From an uncultured Sphingomonadales bacterium (GTDB taxonomy: Bacteria > Pseudomonadota > Alphaproteobacteria > Sphingomonadales > Sphingomonadaceae), in assembly GCA_903868655.1 (NCBI GenBank), contig CAIPWG010000283.1, positions 1-11,473 on the forward strand: DNA of 11,473 bases, given 5' to 3'. The translations under genes and the position numbers were made by a program. How positions within the stretch are numbered: position 1 is the stretch's first letter; each line of letters opens with the position of its first letter. This document shows, one piece after another, positions 1-7,430 of this stretch. The notes under the pieces are model-generated. The model was not told the origin of the DNA. It did not search any database and was given only the letters and a program-made list of their open reading frames with translations.

Positions 1-20
1 CCGATCATTACCGCGCATGA
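1..20 (+). CDS. C-terminal end of an upstream gene (partial)
   Basis: The frame of bases 3-20 reads Asp-His-Tyr-Arg-Ala and then TGA. The stop overlaps the prfA start as ATGA, the usual form of translational coupling in a tight operon. Only five residues are visible, so the product cannot be named. In sphingomonads hisS commonly sits directly before prfA (recalled, not checked), which makes it the first candidate. The frame could also be chance, because a TGA directly over the next ATG is not proof of a gene. Confidence 0.35.
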
Positions 21-1087
21 CGATCGCCGATACGCGGCTGGAACAAATCGCCGCACGATTTGCCGAGCTGGAGGCACGGCTCGCTTCGGGCACGCTGGAA
101 GGTGACGCATTCATCAGCGCAAGCCGCGATTATGCCGAGTTGGAACCGGTGGCGCGCAGTGCGATCCACGTGCGCGCGTTGCGCAGCGAACTGGCCGATC
201 TGGCCGCGATGGACGATGCCGATGCCGAAATGCGCGCGCTCGCCGATGAAGAAACCGCGCGCATCCGCTACGAACTGCCAGAAGCCGAGCATACGCTCGC
301 ACTCGCCATGCTGCCCCGGGACACCGCCGATGCCCGGCCCGCCATGCTGGAAATCCGCGCGGGCACCGGGGGCGATGAAGCCGCTCTGTTTGCGGCTGAC
401 CTTTACCGCATGTACGAACGCTTTGCCGCCGAACAGGGCTGGAAAGTCGACCTGATCTCAGCCAGCGTCAGCGATATCGGCGGGTTCAAGGAAGTCGTGG
501 CGCATATCGCCGGCCAAGGCGTGTTTGCGCGGCTGAAATACGAAAGCGGGGTTCACCGGGTACAGCGCGTGCCGGTTACCGAGAGCGGAGGGCGTATTCA
601 CACTTCGGCGGCTACCGTCGCCGTCTTGCCCGAACCCGACGAAGTCGATGTGACGATCGACGACAAAGATCTGAAAATCGACATCTACCGCGCTTCGGGT
701 GCGGGCGGTCAGCACGTCAACACCACCGATTCGGCGGTACGCATCACCCACTTGCCCACTGGCATCGTGGTGATCCAGCAAGACGAGCGCAGCCAGCACA
801 AGAACAAGGCGAAAGCGCTGCAAGTGCTGCGCACGAGGGTCTATGACCTGCGCCGCGAAGCCGCGCAGGGCGCCGAAGCCGAAGCGCGCCGCGCGATGGT
901 CGGTTCGGGAGACCGTTCGGAACGCATCCGCACCTACAATTTCCCACAAGGCCGTGTGACCGACCACCGGATCAATCTGACCCTGCATCGCCTGCCCGAA
1001 GTCCTGGCGGGCACCGGATTGGGCGAACTGGTCGATGCGCTGATTTCCGAAGATCAGGCCAAGCGGCTGGCGGCGATGGGCGAGTGA
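17..1087 (+). CDS. prfA: Peptide chain release factor 1 (RF1)
   Basis: The 356-residue cytoplasmic protein reads UAA and UAG stop codons in the ribosomal A site and triggers hydrolysis of peptidyl-tRNA. Length matches the family (about 360). The N-terminal helical domain spans roughly residues 1-100. The codon-recognition tripeptide is Pro-Val-Thr at 186-188, the RF1 form PxT rather than the RF2 form SPF. The catalytic GGQ lies at 230-232 within [11 protein letters not shown], and Gln232 is the residue expected to be methylated. The start ATG overlaps the stop of an upstream frame and no clear ribosome-binding site precedes it, which suggests coupled translation. Its stop overlaps the prmC start by four bases (GTGA), so the factor and its modifying enzyme are probably co-translated. 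Nothing looks truncated or foreign. Confidence 0.98.
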   Translation: MTIADTRLEQIAARFAELEARLASGTLEGDAFISASRDYAELEPVARSAIHVRALRSELADLAAMDDADAEMRALADEETARIRYELPEAEHTLALAMLPRDTADARPAMLEIRAGTGGDEAALFAADLYRMYERFAAEQGWKVDLISASVSDIGGFKEVVAHIAGQGVFARLKYESGVHRVQRVPVTESGGRIHTSAATVAVLPEPDEVDVTIDDKDLKIDIYRASGAGGQHVNTTDSAVRITHLPTGIVVIQQDERSQHKNKAKALQVLRTRVYDLRREAAQGAEAEARRAMVGSGDRSERIRTYNFPQGRVTDHRINLTLHRLPEVLAGTGLGELVDALISEDQAKRLAAMGE

Positions 1088-1941
1088 CCACGGTCGCCGC
1101 AGCGCTGGTTGCAGCCACGCAGCGCCTGACACCGGGCAGCGACACCGCGCGGCTCGATGCCGAGGTATTGCTGGCGCATGCCATGGGTGTGACCCGGTCG
1201 CAGCTTATCCTGCGCCACATGCACGATCGCCCACCGCCCGGTTATGCGGCGCTGGTCGAACGACGCCGCGCACATGAACCCGTGGCCTATATCATCGGTC
1301 ATCAGGAATTCTGGGGACTGGATTTGCAAGTCAGCCCCGCCGTGCTGATCCCGCGGGGTGACAGCGAAACCCTGATCGCGGTGGCAGCCGACCGATTGCG
1401 TCACCGTGCGCCAGCGCGCGTGGTCGACCTTGGCACGGGTTCGGGCGCGTTGCTGCTGGCCGCACTGACGCAGTGGCCCAATGCCCAAGCCATCGGCACA
1501 GATCGCTCGGATGCCGCGCTGGCCGTCGCGCGCGCCAATGCTGCGCAGTTGGGACTGGCATCGCGGGCACGCTTTATTGCCGCTGACTGGACCCGACATG
1601 GCTGGTCGGTTGACCTCGGCCAGTTTGACCTGGTGCTGGCCAATCCACCTTATGTCGAAACTACGGCCCTGCTCGATACCTCGGTCATGGCGTTCGAACC
1701 CCACGGCGCACTGTTTGCCGGCCCCGACGGCTTGGACGATTATCGTTGCCTGATCCCGCAATTGCAAAGCCTGCTGGCACCGGAGGGAATCGCTCTGATC
1801 GAGATCGGTTGGCAGCAAGGCCCGGCAGTCATCGCACTGGCGCAAGCAGCGGGAATGACCGCAAAGCTTCACACCGATTTGGCCGGGCGGCCACGCGCGG
1901 TCGAAATTGTTGCGGAAAATGCCGAAATTCACGAAGTTTGA
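1084..1941 (+). CDS. prmC: Release factor glutamine methyltransferase PrmC/HemK
   Basis: This 285-residue SAM-dependent methyltransferase transfers a methyl group to the side-chain amide of the GGQ glutamine in release factors, which raises termination efficiency. An N-terminal helical domain (about 1-75) contacts the factor. The Rossmann domain follows, with IPRGDSE at 89-95, the SAM-binding Gly-rich loop DLGTGSG at 115-121, the acidic residue after strand 2 (Asp140), and the signature NPPY at 187-190 that holds the glutamine amide. The start is GTG inside the GTGA overlap with prfA; no upstream in-frame start is better placed. It sits next to its own substrate gene, an arrangement conserved in many bacteria. 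The methyl donor comes from MetK, encoded about 3 kb downstream. All key motifs are intact. Confidence 0.97.
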   Translation: MTTVAAALVAATQRLTPGSDTARLDAEVLLAHAMGVTRSQLILRHMHDRPPPGYAALVERRRAHEPVAYIIGHQEFWGLDLQVSPAVLIPRGDSETLIAVAADRLRHRAPARVVDLGTGSGALLLAALTQWPNAQAIGTDRSDAALAVARANAAQLGLASRARFIAADWTRHGWSVDLGQFDLVLANPPYVETTALLDTSVMAFEPHGALFAGPDGLDDYRCLIPQLQSLLAPEGIALIEIGWQQGPAVIALAQAAGMTAKLHTDLAGRPRAVEIVAENAEIHEV

Positions 1942-2139
1942 CGGAATATTTCACTTGGCAAGGCGCAAGAGCGCTACTAATTAGCAGGCCTGACAGTGGG
2001 GCGGATGATTGCTTCCCGGCCCGGTCTGCTCCACCATTTGCAACGCTTGGCCGGTTACCTGCCGGTATGCAGCAGATGCTGGAACTTACCCACCCGCTTG
2101 TGAAACGGGGTGGGAGCGTAGGCAATGGTTGCGCTGCAT

Positions 2140-2168
2140 TTGGGCTATCGGTGAAATTTCCGCATAAG
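2140..2168 (+). promoter_or_regulatory. Weak candidate promoter for the DUF4167-lnt unit
   Basis: TTGGGC (2140-2145) and CATAAG (2163-2168) are separated by exactly 17 bases. Matches to the housekeeping consensus are 3 of 6 and 4 of 6. Transcription would start near 2175 and give a leader of about 30 bases. The spacing is good but the -35 box is poor, so this is a suggestion only. If it is right, the stems further upstream would not be part of this transcript. Confidence 0.25.
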
Positions 2169-2191
2169 CCCTGTGAAAAGCCCGCCGGAAC

Positions 2192-2196
2192 AAGGA
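2192..2196 (+). promoter_or_regulatory. Ribosome-binding site deciding the DUF4167 start
   Basis: AAGGA is the only purine-rich Shine-Dalgarno match near the start. It lies 10 bases before the TTG at 2207 but only one base before the GTG at 2198, too close to serve that codon. It therefore favours the TTG start and a protein beginning MNNNRG. Confidence 0.5.
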
Positions 2197-2206
2197 CGTG
2201 CCTGAG

Positions 2207-3214
2207 TTGAACAACAATCGTGGAAACAACCGTCGGCGCGGTCGCGGGAACAACAACCGCCCGCAAAATGGCGGGCAGCAGATCAATCGGATTGATAGCC
2301 GTGCGCGTGGCAATGCCCCGCAGATGCTGGAAAAATACCGCAAAATGGCACAAGATGCGCACCTCAACGGTGATCGCGTTCAGGCCGAATACTATCTGCA
2401 ATTCGCCGATCACTATTTCCGCGTCGTGGCCGACACCCGCGTGCGGCAGGAAGAGCAGCAGCGCCAGCGCCAGAACGGTGGCCAACCCTACGGGCAGGGA
2501 TACCCTACCGGTGGCAGCGTAAGCGGTGACAACTGGCAGGATGCAGACGGCGAAGACGAATCGATGGAATTCGGCGTTGACCGCGATTTCCCGACTTTCG
2601 AACGCGCGCCCCAACCGCGCCGTGATGACCGCGAGCCGCGCGACAATCGTGACACGCGCGAACAACGCGATTATCGCGAACCCCGCGACAACCGTGATCG
2701 CGACAGCCGTGATCATCGCGAACCGCGTCAGCGTGCCCCGGAACCGGTGGTCGGCGACATGGCGCCGCCCGAAGGCATGCGCGCCGCCGAAGGTGAACCG
2801 ATCACCCCCGCATCCGACAATCCGTTTGTGCGCGATGCCCGCGGTCCGCGCGGTCGCAACGATCGCAACAACGATCGCAATGACCGCCGTGGTGGCCGCC
2901 GCCCTGAAGGCGATGGCCAGCGCCCGCAGCGCAACTATGCCGATGGTGGTGCCGACGCGGCAGAACCCGCGCCCCGGTTCGATCCATCAAGCCTGCCACC
3001 GGCGATTGGGCCGCGCAGCGACAGCGTGAGCGATGCGCCTGCTCGCACCGACCGTCTGCGCATGCCACGCGCTGCCGTCGCAGAAGCAACACCGGCCCCG
3101 GCACCCGCACCGACTTTGGTCGAATCTGCAGAAGCACCCGTAGCCGCGCCCAAAAAGCGCGGCCGCCCGCGCAAGAACCCGCTGCCCGACGCGCAGCCCG
3201 GCTCCGAAGGCTAA
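2207..3214 (+). CDS. DUF4167 domain protein, disordered, Arg/Asp-rich, AT-hook-like tail
   Basis: The product has 335 residues from the TTG start, or 338 from GTG at 2198. The basic N-terminus is Asn/Arg/Gly-rich with several RRG/GRG steps (1-35). Residues about 33-78 hold the conserved helical DUF4167 core (EKYRKMAQDAHLNGDRVQAE, then a YYLQFADHYFR stretch). The rest looks disordered: an acidic patch (108-128), Arg/Asp repeats (138-176), a second Arg/Asn/Asp block (208-243), a Pro/Ala-rich stretch (about 287-315) and a C-terminal KKRGRPRK (316-323) that matches the AT-hook core. The molecular function of the family is not known to me. RGG-like and AT-hook-like features suggest nucleic acid binding (inference). 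It lies 17 bases before lnt and is probably co-transcribed with it. There is no signal peptide or membrane segment. Confidence 0.88.
   Translation: MNNNRGNNRRRGRGNNNRPQNGGQQINRIDSRARGNAPQMLEKYRKMAQDAHLNGDRVQAEYYLQFADHYFRVVADTRVRQEEQQRQRQNGGQPYGQGYPTGGSVSGDNWQDADGEDESMEFGVDRDFPTFERAPQPRRDDREPRDNRDTREQRDYREPRDNRDRDSRDHREPRQRAPEPVVGDMAPPEGMRAAEGEPITPASDNPFVRDARGPRGRNDRNNDRNDRRGGRRPEGDGQRPQRNYADGGADAAEPAPRFDPSSLPPAIGPRSDSVSDAPARTDRLRMPRAAVAEATPAPAPAPTLVESAEAPVAAPKKRGRPRKNPLPDAQPGSEG
2630..2698 (+). repeat. Imperfect 24-base direct repeats in the DUF4167 gene
   Basis: Bases 2630-2653 and 2675-2698 match at 20 of 24 positions, and both encode Arg-Glu-Pro-Arg-Asp-Asn-Arg-Asp. Related shorter units (DDREPR, DTREQR, DHREPR) surround them. 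The four differences are consistent with an older internal duplication. This Arg/Asp tract alternates charge and has no predicted fold. Confidence 0.6.
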
Positions 3215-3223
3215 ACCAGGTCT

Positions 3224-3266
3224 GATCCGGGATGCGTGACATAACCGACGCGCATCCCGCCGGATC
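3224..3266 (+). promoter_or_regulatory. Hairpin enclosing the lnt start codon
   Basis: GATCCGGGATGCG (3224-3236) pairs with CGCATCCC (3251-3258) and GGATC (3262-3266), leaving a 3-base bulge GCC and a 14-base loop. All 13 pairs are Watson-Crick. The lnt ATG (3232-3234) lies inside the stem, and the weak ribosome-binding site AGGT (3218-3221) lies just outside. Such a structure could hold back lnt translation unless ribosomes arriving from the DUF4167 gene open it. There is no T-run, so it is not an intrinsic terminator. The pairing is visible; the role is inferred. Confidence 0.45.
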
Positions 3267-4845
3267 GGCGCGTGCGCGCCTGATCCGCGGGCTCACGCCG
3301 CTTTTCGCTGGCATTCTGGCAGCCACCGGTTTTCAGCCGCTGATGCTCTGGCCTGTCGCACTGGCAGCCCTGGCCGTGCTGATCGCCCTGATCGAAACAG
3401 CGCCACGCCCACGCCATGCAGCGTTGAGCGGTTGGCTGTTTGGCCTCGGGATATTTTCACTCGGCAACTGCTGGATTGCCACAGCCTTTACCTATCAGGC
3501 GCAAATGCCGGCTTCGCTTGGCTGGATCGCGGTCGTGCTGCTGGCCGGTTATCTGGCGATTTTTCCCGCGATGGCGGCTTGGGGCGCAGCATGGCTGCAT
3601 ACCCGCACCCGGATCGCGCTGGTGCCCGCGCTCGCCGCCTGCTGGATCGTGACCGAATGGGCGCGCAGTTGGGTATTCACCGGCTTTCCCTGGAATCCTC
3701 TGGGCGCCATTGCATTGGGGCCGTTTGACCGGCCAGGGCTGGCCAGTCTGGCGGTCTGGTGCGGTACTTATGGTCTGTCCGGACTGGTGCTGCTGCTCGC
3801 CGGGATTTGGTTATGGGCGGCGCGGGGCTTGCGCGCCGGACACCGCGTGCGCGGTCTGGCGGTGCTGGTGCCTGTTGCGCTGATGCTTGTGCCGATTGCC
3901 GGCGACCCGCGCGACAGCCGCCTTGCCTATACGCTGGTGCAGCCCAATCTGGCGCAAGACCAGATCAACAACCCAAGAGCGTATGAAAGCCAGTTCCACA
4001 CGCTGGCCGCGCTTTCCCAGCGCATTCCCGCTGACGGACCGGGGCCACGGCTGGTGCTGTGGCCCGAAGGCGCCGTGCCCGATCTGATGCGCGATGGTTA
4101 TGATCAGACCTGGTATGCTGACACGACCTATGGTGGCGATCCCCGCTTGGCGCGCGAACGGATGGGCCGCGTGGTCGGTACCGGCAGTTTGCTGATGACG
4201 GGAGCGACCGACCTGGCGCTGGCCAACCGACAAGTGATCGGCGCGTGGAATGTGATCACGCTGATCGATCCGACGGGCAGCTTGCGCGGCGGCTATGCAA
4301 AAGCGCATCTGGTACCGTTCGGCGAATATCTGCCGTTGCGCGCGTGGTTGACCCCGCTCGGTATGTCGCGGCTGGTATCGGGCGATCTGGATTTCATGGC
4401 CGGGCCTGGACCGCGCACGATCGATCTGACCGCGCCTGAACGGGGTGGCTGGGGTAAGGCCGGTTTTCAGATCTGCTACGAAATCGTCTTTCCCGGCCAT
4501 GTCATTGATCGCGCCGAACGACCCGATTATCTGTTCAATCCCTCGAACGACGGCTGGTTCGGCCCCTGGGGCCCACCGCAGCATCTGGCGCAAGCCCGGC
4601 TGCGCGCGATCGAGGAAGGCATTCCGATCCTGCGTTCGACCACGACCGGGATCAGCGCGGTGATCGATGCCGGGGGTGCAGTACGACAATCGATCGGCCA
4701 TGCGGCGGCTGCACGGGTGGATGGATTCGTGCCTGCGGCGCGCGCGCCAACGCTGTTTGCCCGAATGGGTAACATTCTCTCGCTTGGCTGGGCCGTAGTT
4801 GTTCTTGTCGCCGGGCTGGTTGCCACACGGCGCAAGGCGCGCTAA
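3232..4845 (+). CDS. lnt: Apolipoprotein N-acyltransferase
   Basis: This inner-membrane enzyme adds the third fatty acid to the N-terminal cysteine of lipoproteins, taking it from phospholipid. The product has 537 residues, near the family's usual 510-540. Hydrophobic helices fill about 20-225, with another at 517-532 anchoring the C-terminus. The periplasmic nitrilase-type domain lies between them. The catalytic triad is complete: Glu279 in LWPEG, Lys357 in YAKAHL and Cys415 in QICYE, with the accessory Glu365 in PFGEYLP and Glu417 after the Cys-Tyr. The start ATG is the only reasonable one before the first helix; the next in-frame alternative is a CTG at codon 17. It lies 17 bases after the DUF4167 gene and 37 bases before metK. 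Its start codon sits in a hairpin. The small lipoprotein encoded at 10145-10327 would be one of its substrates. Confidence 0.97.
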   Translation: MRDITDAHPAGSARARLIRGLTPLFAGILAATGFQPLMLWPVALAALAVLIALIETAPRPRHAALSGWLFGLGIFSLGNCWIATAFTYQAQMPASLGWIAVVLLAGYLAIFPAMAAWGAAWLHTRTRIALVPALAACWIVTEWARSWVFTGFPWNPLGAIALGPFDRPGLASLAVWCGTYGLSGLVLLLAGIWLWAARGLRAGHRVRGLAVLVPVALMLVPIAGDPRDSRLAYTLVQPNLAQDQINNPRAYESQFHTLAALSQRIPADGPGPRLVLWPEGAVPDLMRDGYDQTWYADTTYGGDPRLARERMGRVVGTGSLLMTGATDLALANRQVIGAWNVITLIDPTGSLRGGYAKAHLVPFGEYLPLRAWLTPLGMSRLVSGDLDFMAGPGPRTIDLTAPERGGWGKAGFQICYEIVFPGHVIDRAERPDYLFNPSNDGWFGPWGPPQHLAQARLRAIEEGIPILRSTTTGISAVIDAGGAVRQSIGHAAAARVDGFVPAARAPTLFARMGNILSLGWAVVVLVAGLVATRRKAR

Positions 4846-4851
4846 GGACCG

Positions 4852-4875
4852 CCATATAAAGAAACCTTTATATGG
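4852..4875. promoter_or_regulatory. Perfect 10-base inverted repeat upstream of metK, candidate operator
   Basis: CCATATAAAG (4852-4861) and CTTTATATGG (4866-4875) are exact reverse complements around the 4-base centre AAAC, in the 37-base gap between lnt and metK. The AT-rich arms stand out from the GC-rich surroundings. In Proteobacteria methionine-cycle genes such as metK and ahcY are controlled by SahR, an ArsR-family repressor that senses S-adenosylhomocysteine and binds AT-rich palindromes. This site would fit that role, but I could not check it against the published motif. As RNA it would fold into a 12-pair stem (4850-4861 with 4866-4877, one pair G-U) ending 5 bases before the metK start. 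Confidence 0.65.
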
Positions 4876-4882
4876 TGCGGCA

Positions 4883-6103
4883 ATGCGTAGCGACTATCTG
4901 TTCACATCCGAAAGCGTGTCCGAAGGCCACCCCGACAAAGTCGCGGACCAGATCAGCGACGCGATTGTCGACTTGTTCCTGAGCAAGGACCCCGAAGCCC
5001 GGATCGCGTGCGAAACGCTGACCACGACCCAGTTGGTGGTGCTGGCTGGCGAAATTCGCGGCGAAGGCATCATGGATGAAGACGAGAACTGGACGCCCGG
5101 TGTGCCCGAGGAAATCGAGCAAGTCGTACGCGAAACGGTCCGCCGCATTGGCTATGAGCAAACCGGTTTCCACTGGAAGACGTTCCGCTTCGAAAACAAC
5201 TTGCATGGTCAGTCCAAGCACATCGCCCAAGGCGTTGATGCCGGTGCGAACAAGGACGAAGGCGCGGGCGACCAGGGCATCATGTTCGGCTTTGCCTGCG
5301 ATGAAACCCCCGACCTGATGCCGGCGACGCTCGATTACAGCCACAAGATCCTGCAGCAACTGGCCGATGATCGCCATTCGGGTGCGGCGCCGTTTCTTGA
5401 ACCCGATGCCAAAAGCCAGGTCACATTGCGCTTTGCCGATGGCAACCCGGTCGAAGCCACCGCGATTGTGGTGTCGACCCAGCACAAGGCTGGCTGGGAT
5501 CAGGGCGACAAGGACATCGTACTGAAAAATTGGGTCAAAGCCGCGATCGCCAAAGTGATCCCGGCCAATCTCCTGACCGAAAACACCGTTTATCACATCA
5601 ATCCGACCGGCAGCTTTGAGATTGGCGGCCCCGACGGCGATGCCGGTTTGACCGGGCGCAAGATTATTGTCGACACGTATGGCGGCGCCAGCCCGCATGG
5701 TGGCGGCGCTTTTTCGGGCAAAGACCCCACCAAAGTCGACCGGTCTGCCGCTTATGTCACGCGCTATCTGGCCAAGAATGTGGTTGCTTCGGGTCTGGCG
5801 CGGCGCTGCACCATTCAGGTGGCTTATGCCATTGGCGTATCGCAACCGCTGTCGCTCTATATCGACACCCACGGCACCGGTGTGGTGCCCGATGGCGATC
5901 TGGAAACCGCGGTAACCGCAGTGGCTCACGAACGGCTGGGCGGTTTGACCCCGCGTGGCATTCGCGTGGCGTTGGCGCTCAACAAGCCGATCTATTCTCC
6001 GACCGCCGCCTACGGCCATTTCGGCCGCAAGGCCGAGGGCGACCTGTTCCCGTGGGAACGCACCGACCTCATCGACGCGCTGAAATCAGCCGCAGGGGTG
6101 TGA
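4883..6103 (+). CDS. metK: S-adenosylmethionine synthetase (methionine adenosyltransferase)
   Basis: The enzyme makes S-adenosylmethionine from methionine and ATP in the cytoplasm, supplying methyl groups to enzymes such as PrmC. The 406-residue protein starts at [11 protein letters not shown], the conserved family N-terminus. The frame is open back to 4799, but that extension overlaps lnt and matches nothing. Motifs seen are GHPDK at 15-19 (ATP), the signature [10 protein letters not shown] at 127-136, and the P-loop-like [19 protein letters not shown] at 273-291 with Lys280 and Asp286. Active-site residues expected from the family are present and the length fits alphaproteobacterial MetK. 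No Shine-Dalgarno sequence lies directly before the ATG; the nearest, AAGGA (4844-4848), is across the inverted repeat. Downstream the operon stops at a palindrome facing a convergent gene. Confidence 0.98.
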   Translation: MRSDYLFTSESVSEGHPDKVADQISDAIVDLFLSKDPEARIACETLTTTQLVVLAGEIRGEGIMDEDENWTPGVPEEIEQVVRETVRRIGYEQTGFHWKTFRFENNLHGQSKHIAQGVDAGANKDEGAGDQGIMFGFACDETPDLMPATLDYSHKILQQLADDRHSGAAPFLEPDAKSQVTLRFADGNPVEATAIVVSTQHKAGWDQGDKDIVLKNWVKAAIAKVIPANLLTENTVYHINPTGSFEIGGPDGDAGLTGRKIIVDTYGGASPHGGGAFSGKDPTKVDRSAAYVTRYLAKNVVASGLARRCTIQVAYAIGVSQPLSLYIDTHGTGVVPDGDLETAVTAVAHERLGGLTPRGIRVALALNKPIYSPTAAYGHFGRKAEGDLFPWERTDLIDALKSAAGV

Positions 6104-6142
6104 CCACCATGAGCCCCTCCCCCCGGGGAGGGGGTGAGGTGG
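6104..6142. terminator. GC-rich palindrome between convergent metK and acyl-CoA dehydrogenase genes
   Basis: CCCCTCCCC (6114-6122) pairs with GGGGAGGGG (6125-6133), with only CC between, so the innermost pairs must open. Outside it CCACC (6104-6108) pairs with GGTGG (6138-6142) across an internal loop. It exactly fills the gap between two convergent genes and probably limits read-through both ways. Neither side has an adjacent T-run, so it is not a canonical intrinsic terminator. Its composition resembles GC-rich palindromes scattered between genes in alphaproteobacterial genomes, so it may be one copy of a dispersed repeat (inference). Confidence 0.45.
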
Positions 6143-6143
6143 C

Positions 6144-7430
6144 TCAGCCGAATTGGGTCTTTTTCGGGCCCATGTAGCCGAACAGAAAACCCGCCACTTT
6201 GCGCATCTGAATTTCTTCGGAGCCTTCGGTGATGCGATAGCGCCGGTGGTGGCGATAGATGTGTTCGAACGCCTTGTGCCGCGAATAGCCTATGCCGCCA
6301 TGCACTTGCATCGCGCGATCGGCAGCTTCACAGCACAGGCGGTTGGCCCAGTAATTGCACATCGACACTTTATCAGACAGTTCGCGCTCGATCGCCTTGT
6401 GATCCAGGTGGTCCATCTGCCACGCGGTCTTGCGGATCAGCAGGCGCAACATTTCAGCCTGCGTCGCCAGTTCGACCAGTGGGAACTGGATTGCTTGATT
6501 GCGCGCCAGGTCGTGCCCGAACGGTTTGCGTTCGCGCGCGTACCGCACCGATTCTTCGATACAATACGCCGCTGCCCCCAACGATGACGCCGCCTGGCGA
6601 ATGCGGTTCTGGTGCACAAAGCTTTGCGCAATAGCCAGCCCGCCGCCGATCGGGCCCAGCACCGCGCTATCGGGCACCCAGACATTGGTGAACGATACGC
6701 GCGGGTGGTCGGTGGGCATGTTGAATGTCCACAAGTATTCCTCGATCACCAGCCCCGGTGAAGGATTGGGGACCAACAGGCAGGTAATCCCGCGCGCATC
6801 GCCCGGATCACCGCTTGTGCGGGCAAACGTGGCGCAGTGGGTCGCCATATGCATGCCCGTGGTCCACATCTTTTCGCCATCAATCCGCCAGCCTGGCACA
6901 CCATCGCGCGTTTCGGGCACGGCACGGGTTTCCATATGCGTGGCATCGGATCCGTGATCGGGCTCGGTCAGCCCGAATGCGGTACGCCGGGTGCGTTCAA
7001 ACCCGCCAAAAATAAATTCCTTCTGCTGCTCGGGTGTACCGAAATGTTCGAACATGGCGACGAAGGGAAAATTGCCGACAATCGAATGCTCGTTTTGCAA
7101 ATCGTTGTGCAACCCCAGACCTTTGGCGGCGAAATGTTCACGGATCACCGCCATCCACAAATTGGACCCGTCTTTGCCGCCATACGTCCCTGGCGCCGAA
7201 AAACGCCAATGCCCGGCACGGTCAGCCCGGCGCGTGGCCTCGATCAGCAAGTCTTCCCATTCGTGGCGTGGCAAACCGCCGTTTTCAAAATCGGTCCGTG
7301 CCCATTCGCGGCGGTGGTCAAAGAAGCGGATATTGTCGTTGGCCTGTTCCAGTGGCGTAATCTCCGCCGCGATGAAGGCATCGAGTTCGGCCAGATAGGC
7401 AACCAGATCGGCGGGCAGATTGAAATCCAT
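6144..7430 (-). CDS. Acyl-CoA dehydrogenase, FadE2-like
   Basis: This FAD-dependent enzyme introduces a double bond at C2-C3 of an acyl-CoA and passes electrons to electron-transfer flavoprotein. The 428-residue protein begins MDFNLPADLV; the frame runs further upstream, but that stretch overlaps the kinase gene and looks unrelated. The N-terminal helical domain covers about 5-150. The middle domain carries the flavin signature FGLTEPDHGSD (152-162) and GEKMWTTG (185-192). The C-terminal helical domain has QVHGGIGYSRH (375-385) and ITEGSEEIQ (400-408); Glu402 sits where medium-chain enzymes have the catalytic base. The tail resembles the mycobacterial FadE2 subgroup (recalled). The start overlaps the kinase stop by one base (TGATG), so the two are co-translated. 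Substrate cannot be read from sequence; the neighbouring kinase suggests a hydroxyacyl- or phosphoacyl-CoA route. Confidence 0.92.
   Translation of the reverse strand: MDFNLPADLVAYLAELDAFIAAEITPLEQANDNIRFFDHRREWARTDFENGGLPRHEWEDLLIEATRRADRAGHWRFSAPGTYGGKDGSNLWMAVIREHFAAKGLGLHNDLQNEHSIVGNFPFVAMFEHFGTPEQQKEFIFGGFERTRRTAFGLTEPDHGSDATHMETRAVPETRDGVPGWRIDGEKMWTTGMHMATHCATFARTSGDPGDARGITCLLVPNPSPGLVIEEYLWTFNMPTDHPRVSFTNVWVPDSAVLGPIGGGLAIAQSFVHQNRIRQAASSLGAAAYCIEESVRYARERKPFGHDLARNQAIQFPLVELATQAEMLRLLIRKTAWQMDHLDHKAIERELSDKVSMCNYWANRLCCEAADRAMQVHGGIGYSRHKAFEHIYRHHRRYRITEGSEEIQMRKVAGFLFGYMGPKKTQFG

Larger units (their letters stand above)
1942..2206 (+). other. 265-base gap before the DUF4167 gene, possible structured leader
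   Basis: I see no convincing gene here, but several potential RNA stems. One is an 11-pair helix of 1996-2006 with 2024-2034, with three G-U pairs, enclosing a C-rich loop. A second is a perfect 7-pair helix CCCACCC (2089-2095) with GGGTGGG (2108-2114). Smaller ones are GCGC-AAGA-GCGC, just after prmC, and CAGC-AGAT-GCTG near 2070-2080. No T-run follows any of them, so they are not simple terminators. The stretch could be a long 5' leader of the next gene, an independent small RNA, or plain spacer. The sequence did not match any RNA family I can recognise by eye. Confidence 0.4.

Noticed and set aside
1829..2716. 295-codon open frame on the minus strand across prmC end, gap and DUF4167 gene
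   Set aside because: It is antisense to two supported genes and shows no domain. Its hydrophobic stretch is the antisense of Arg/Asp repeats.
4799..4882. Longer metK reading frame starting at TTG 4799
   Set aside because: It overlaps lnt and adds 28 residues unlike any MetK; the conserved family N-terminus begins at 4883.
4846..4882. SAM riboswitch before metK
   Set aside because: The 37-base gap is filled mainly by a simple inverted repeat; it is too short for SAM-I or SAM-II and lacks a recognisable pseudoknot. A short SAM/SAH-type fold was not evident.
4868..6019. 383-codon open frame on the minus strand opposite metK
   Set aside because: High-GC codon bias keeps the antisense frame open; the + strand carries a complete MetK with all motifs.
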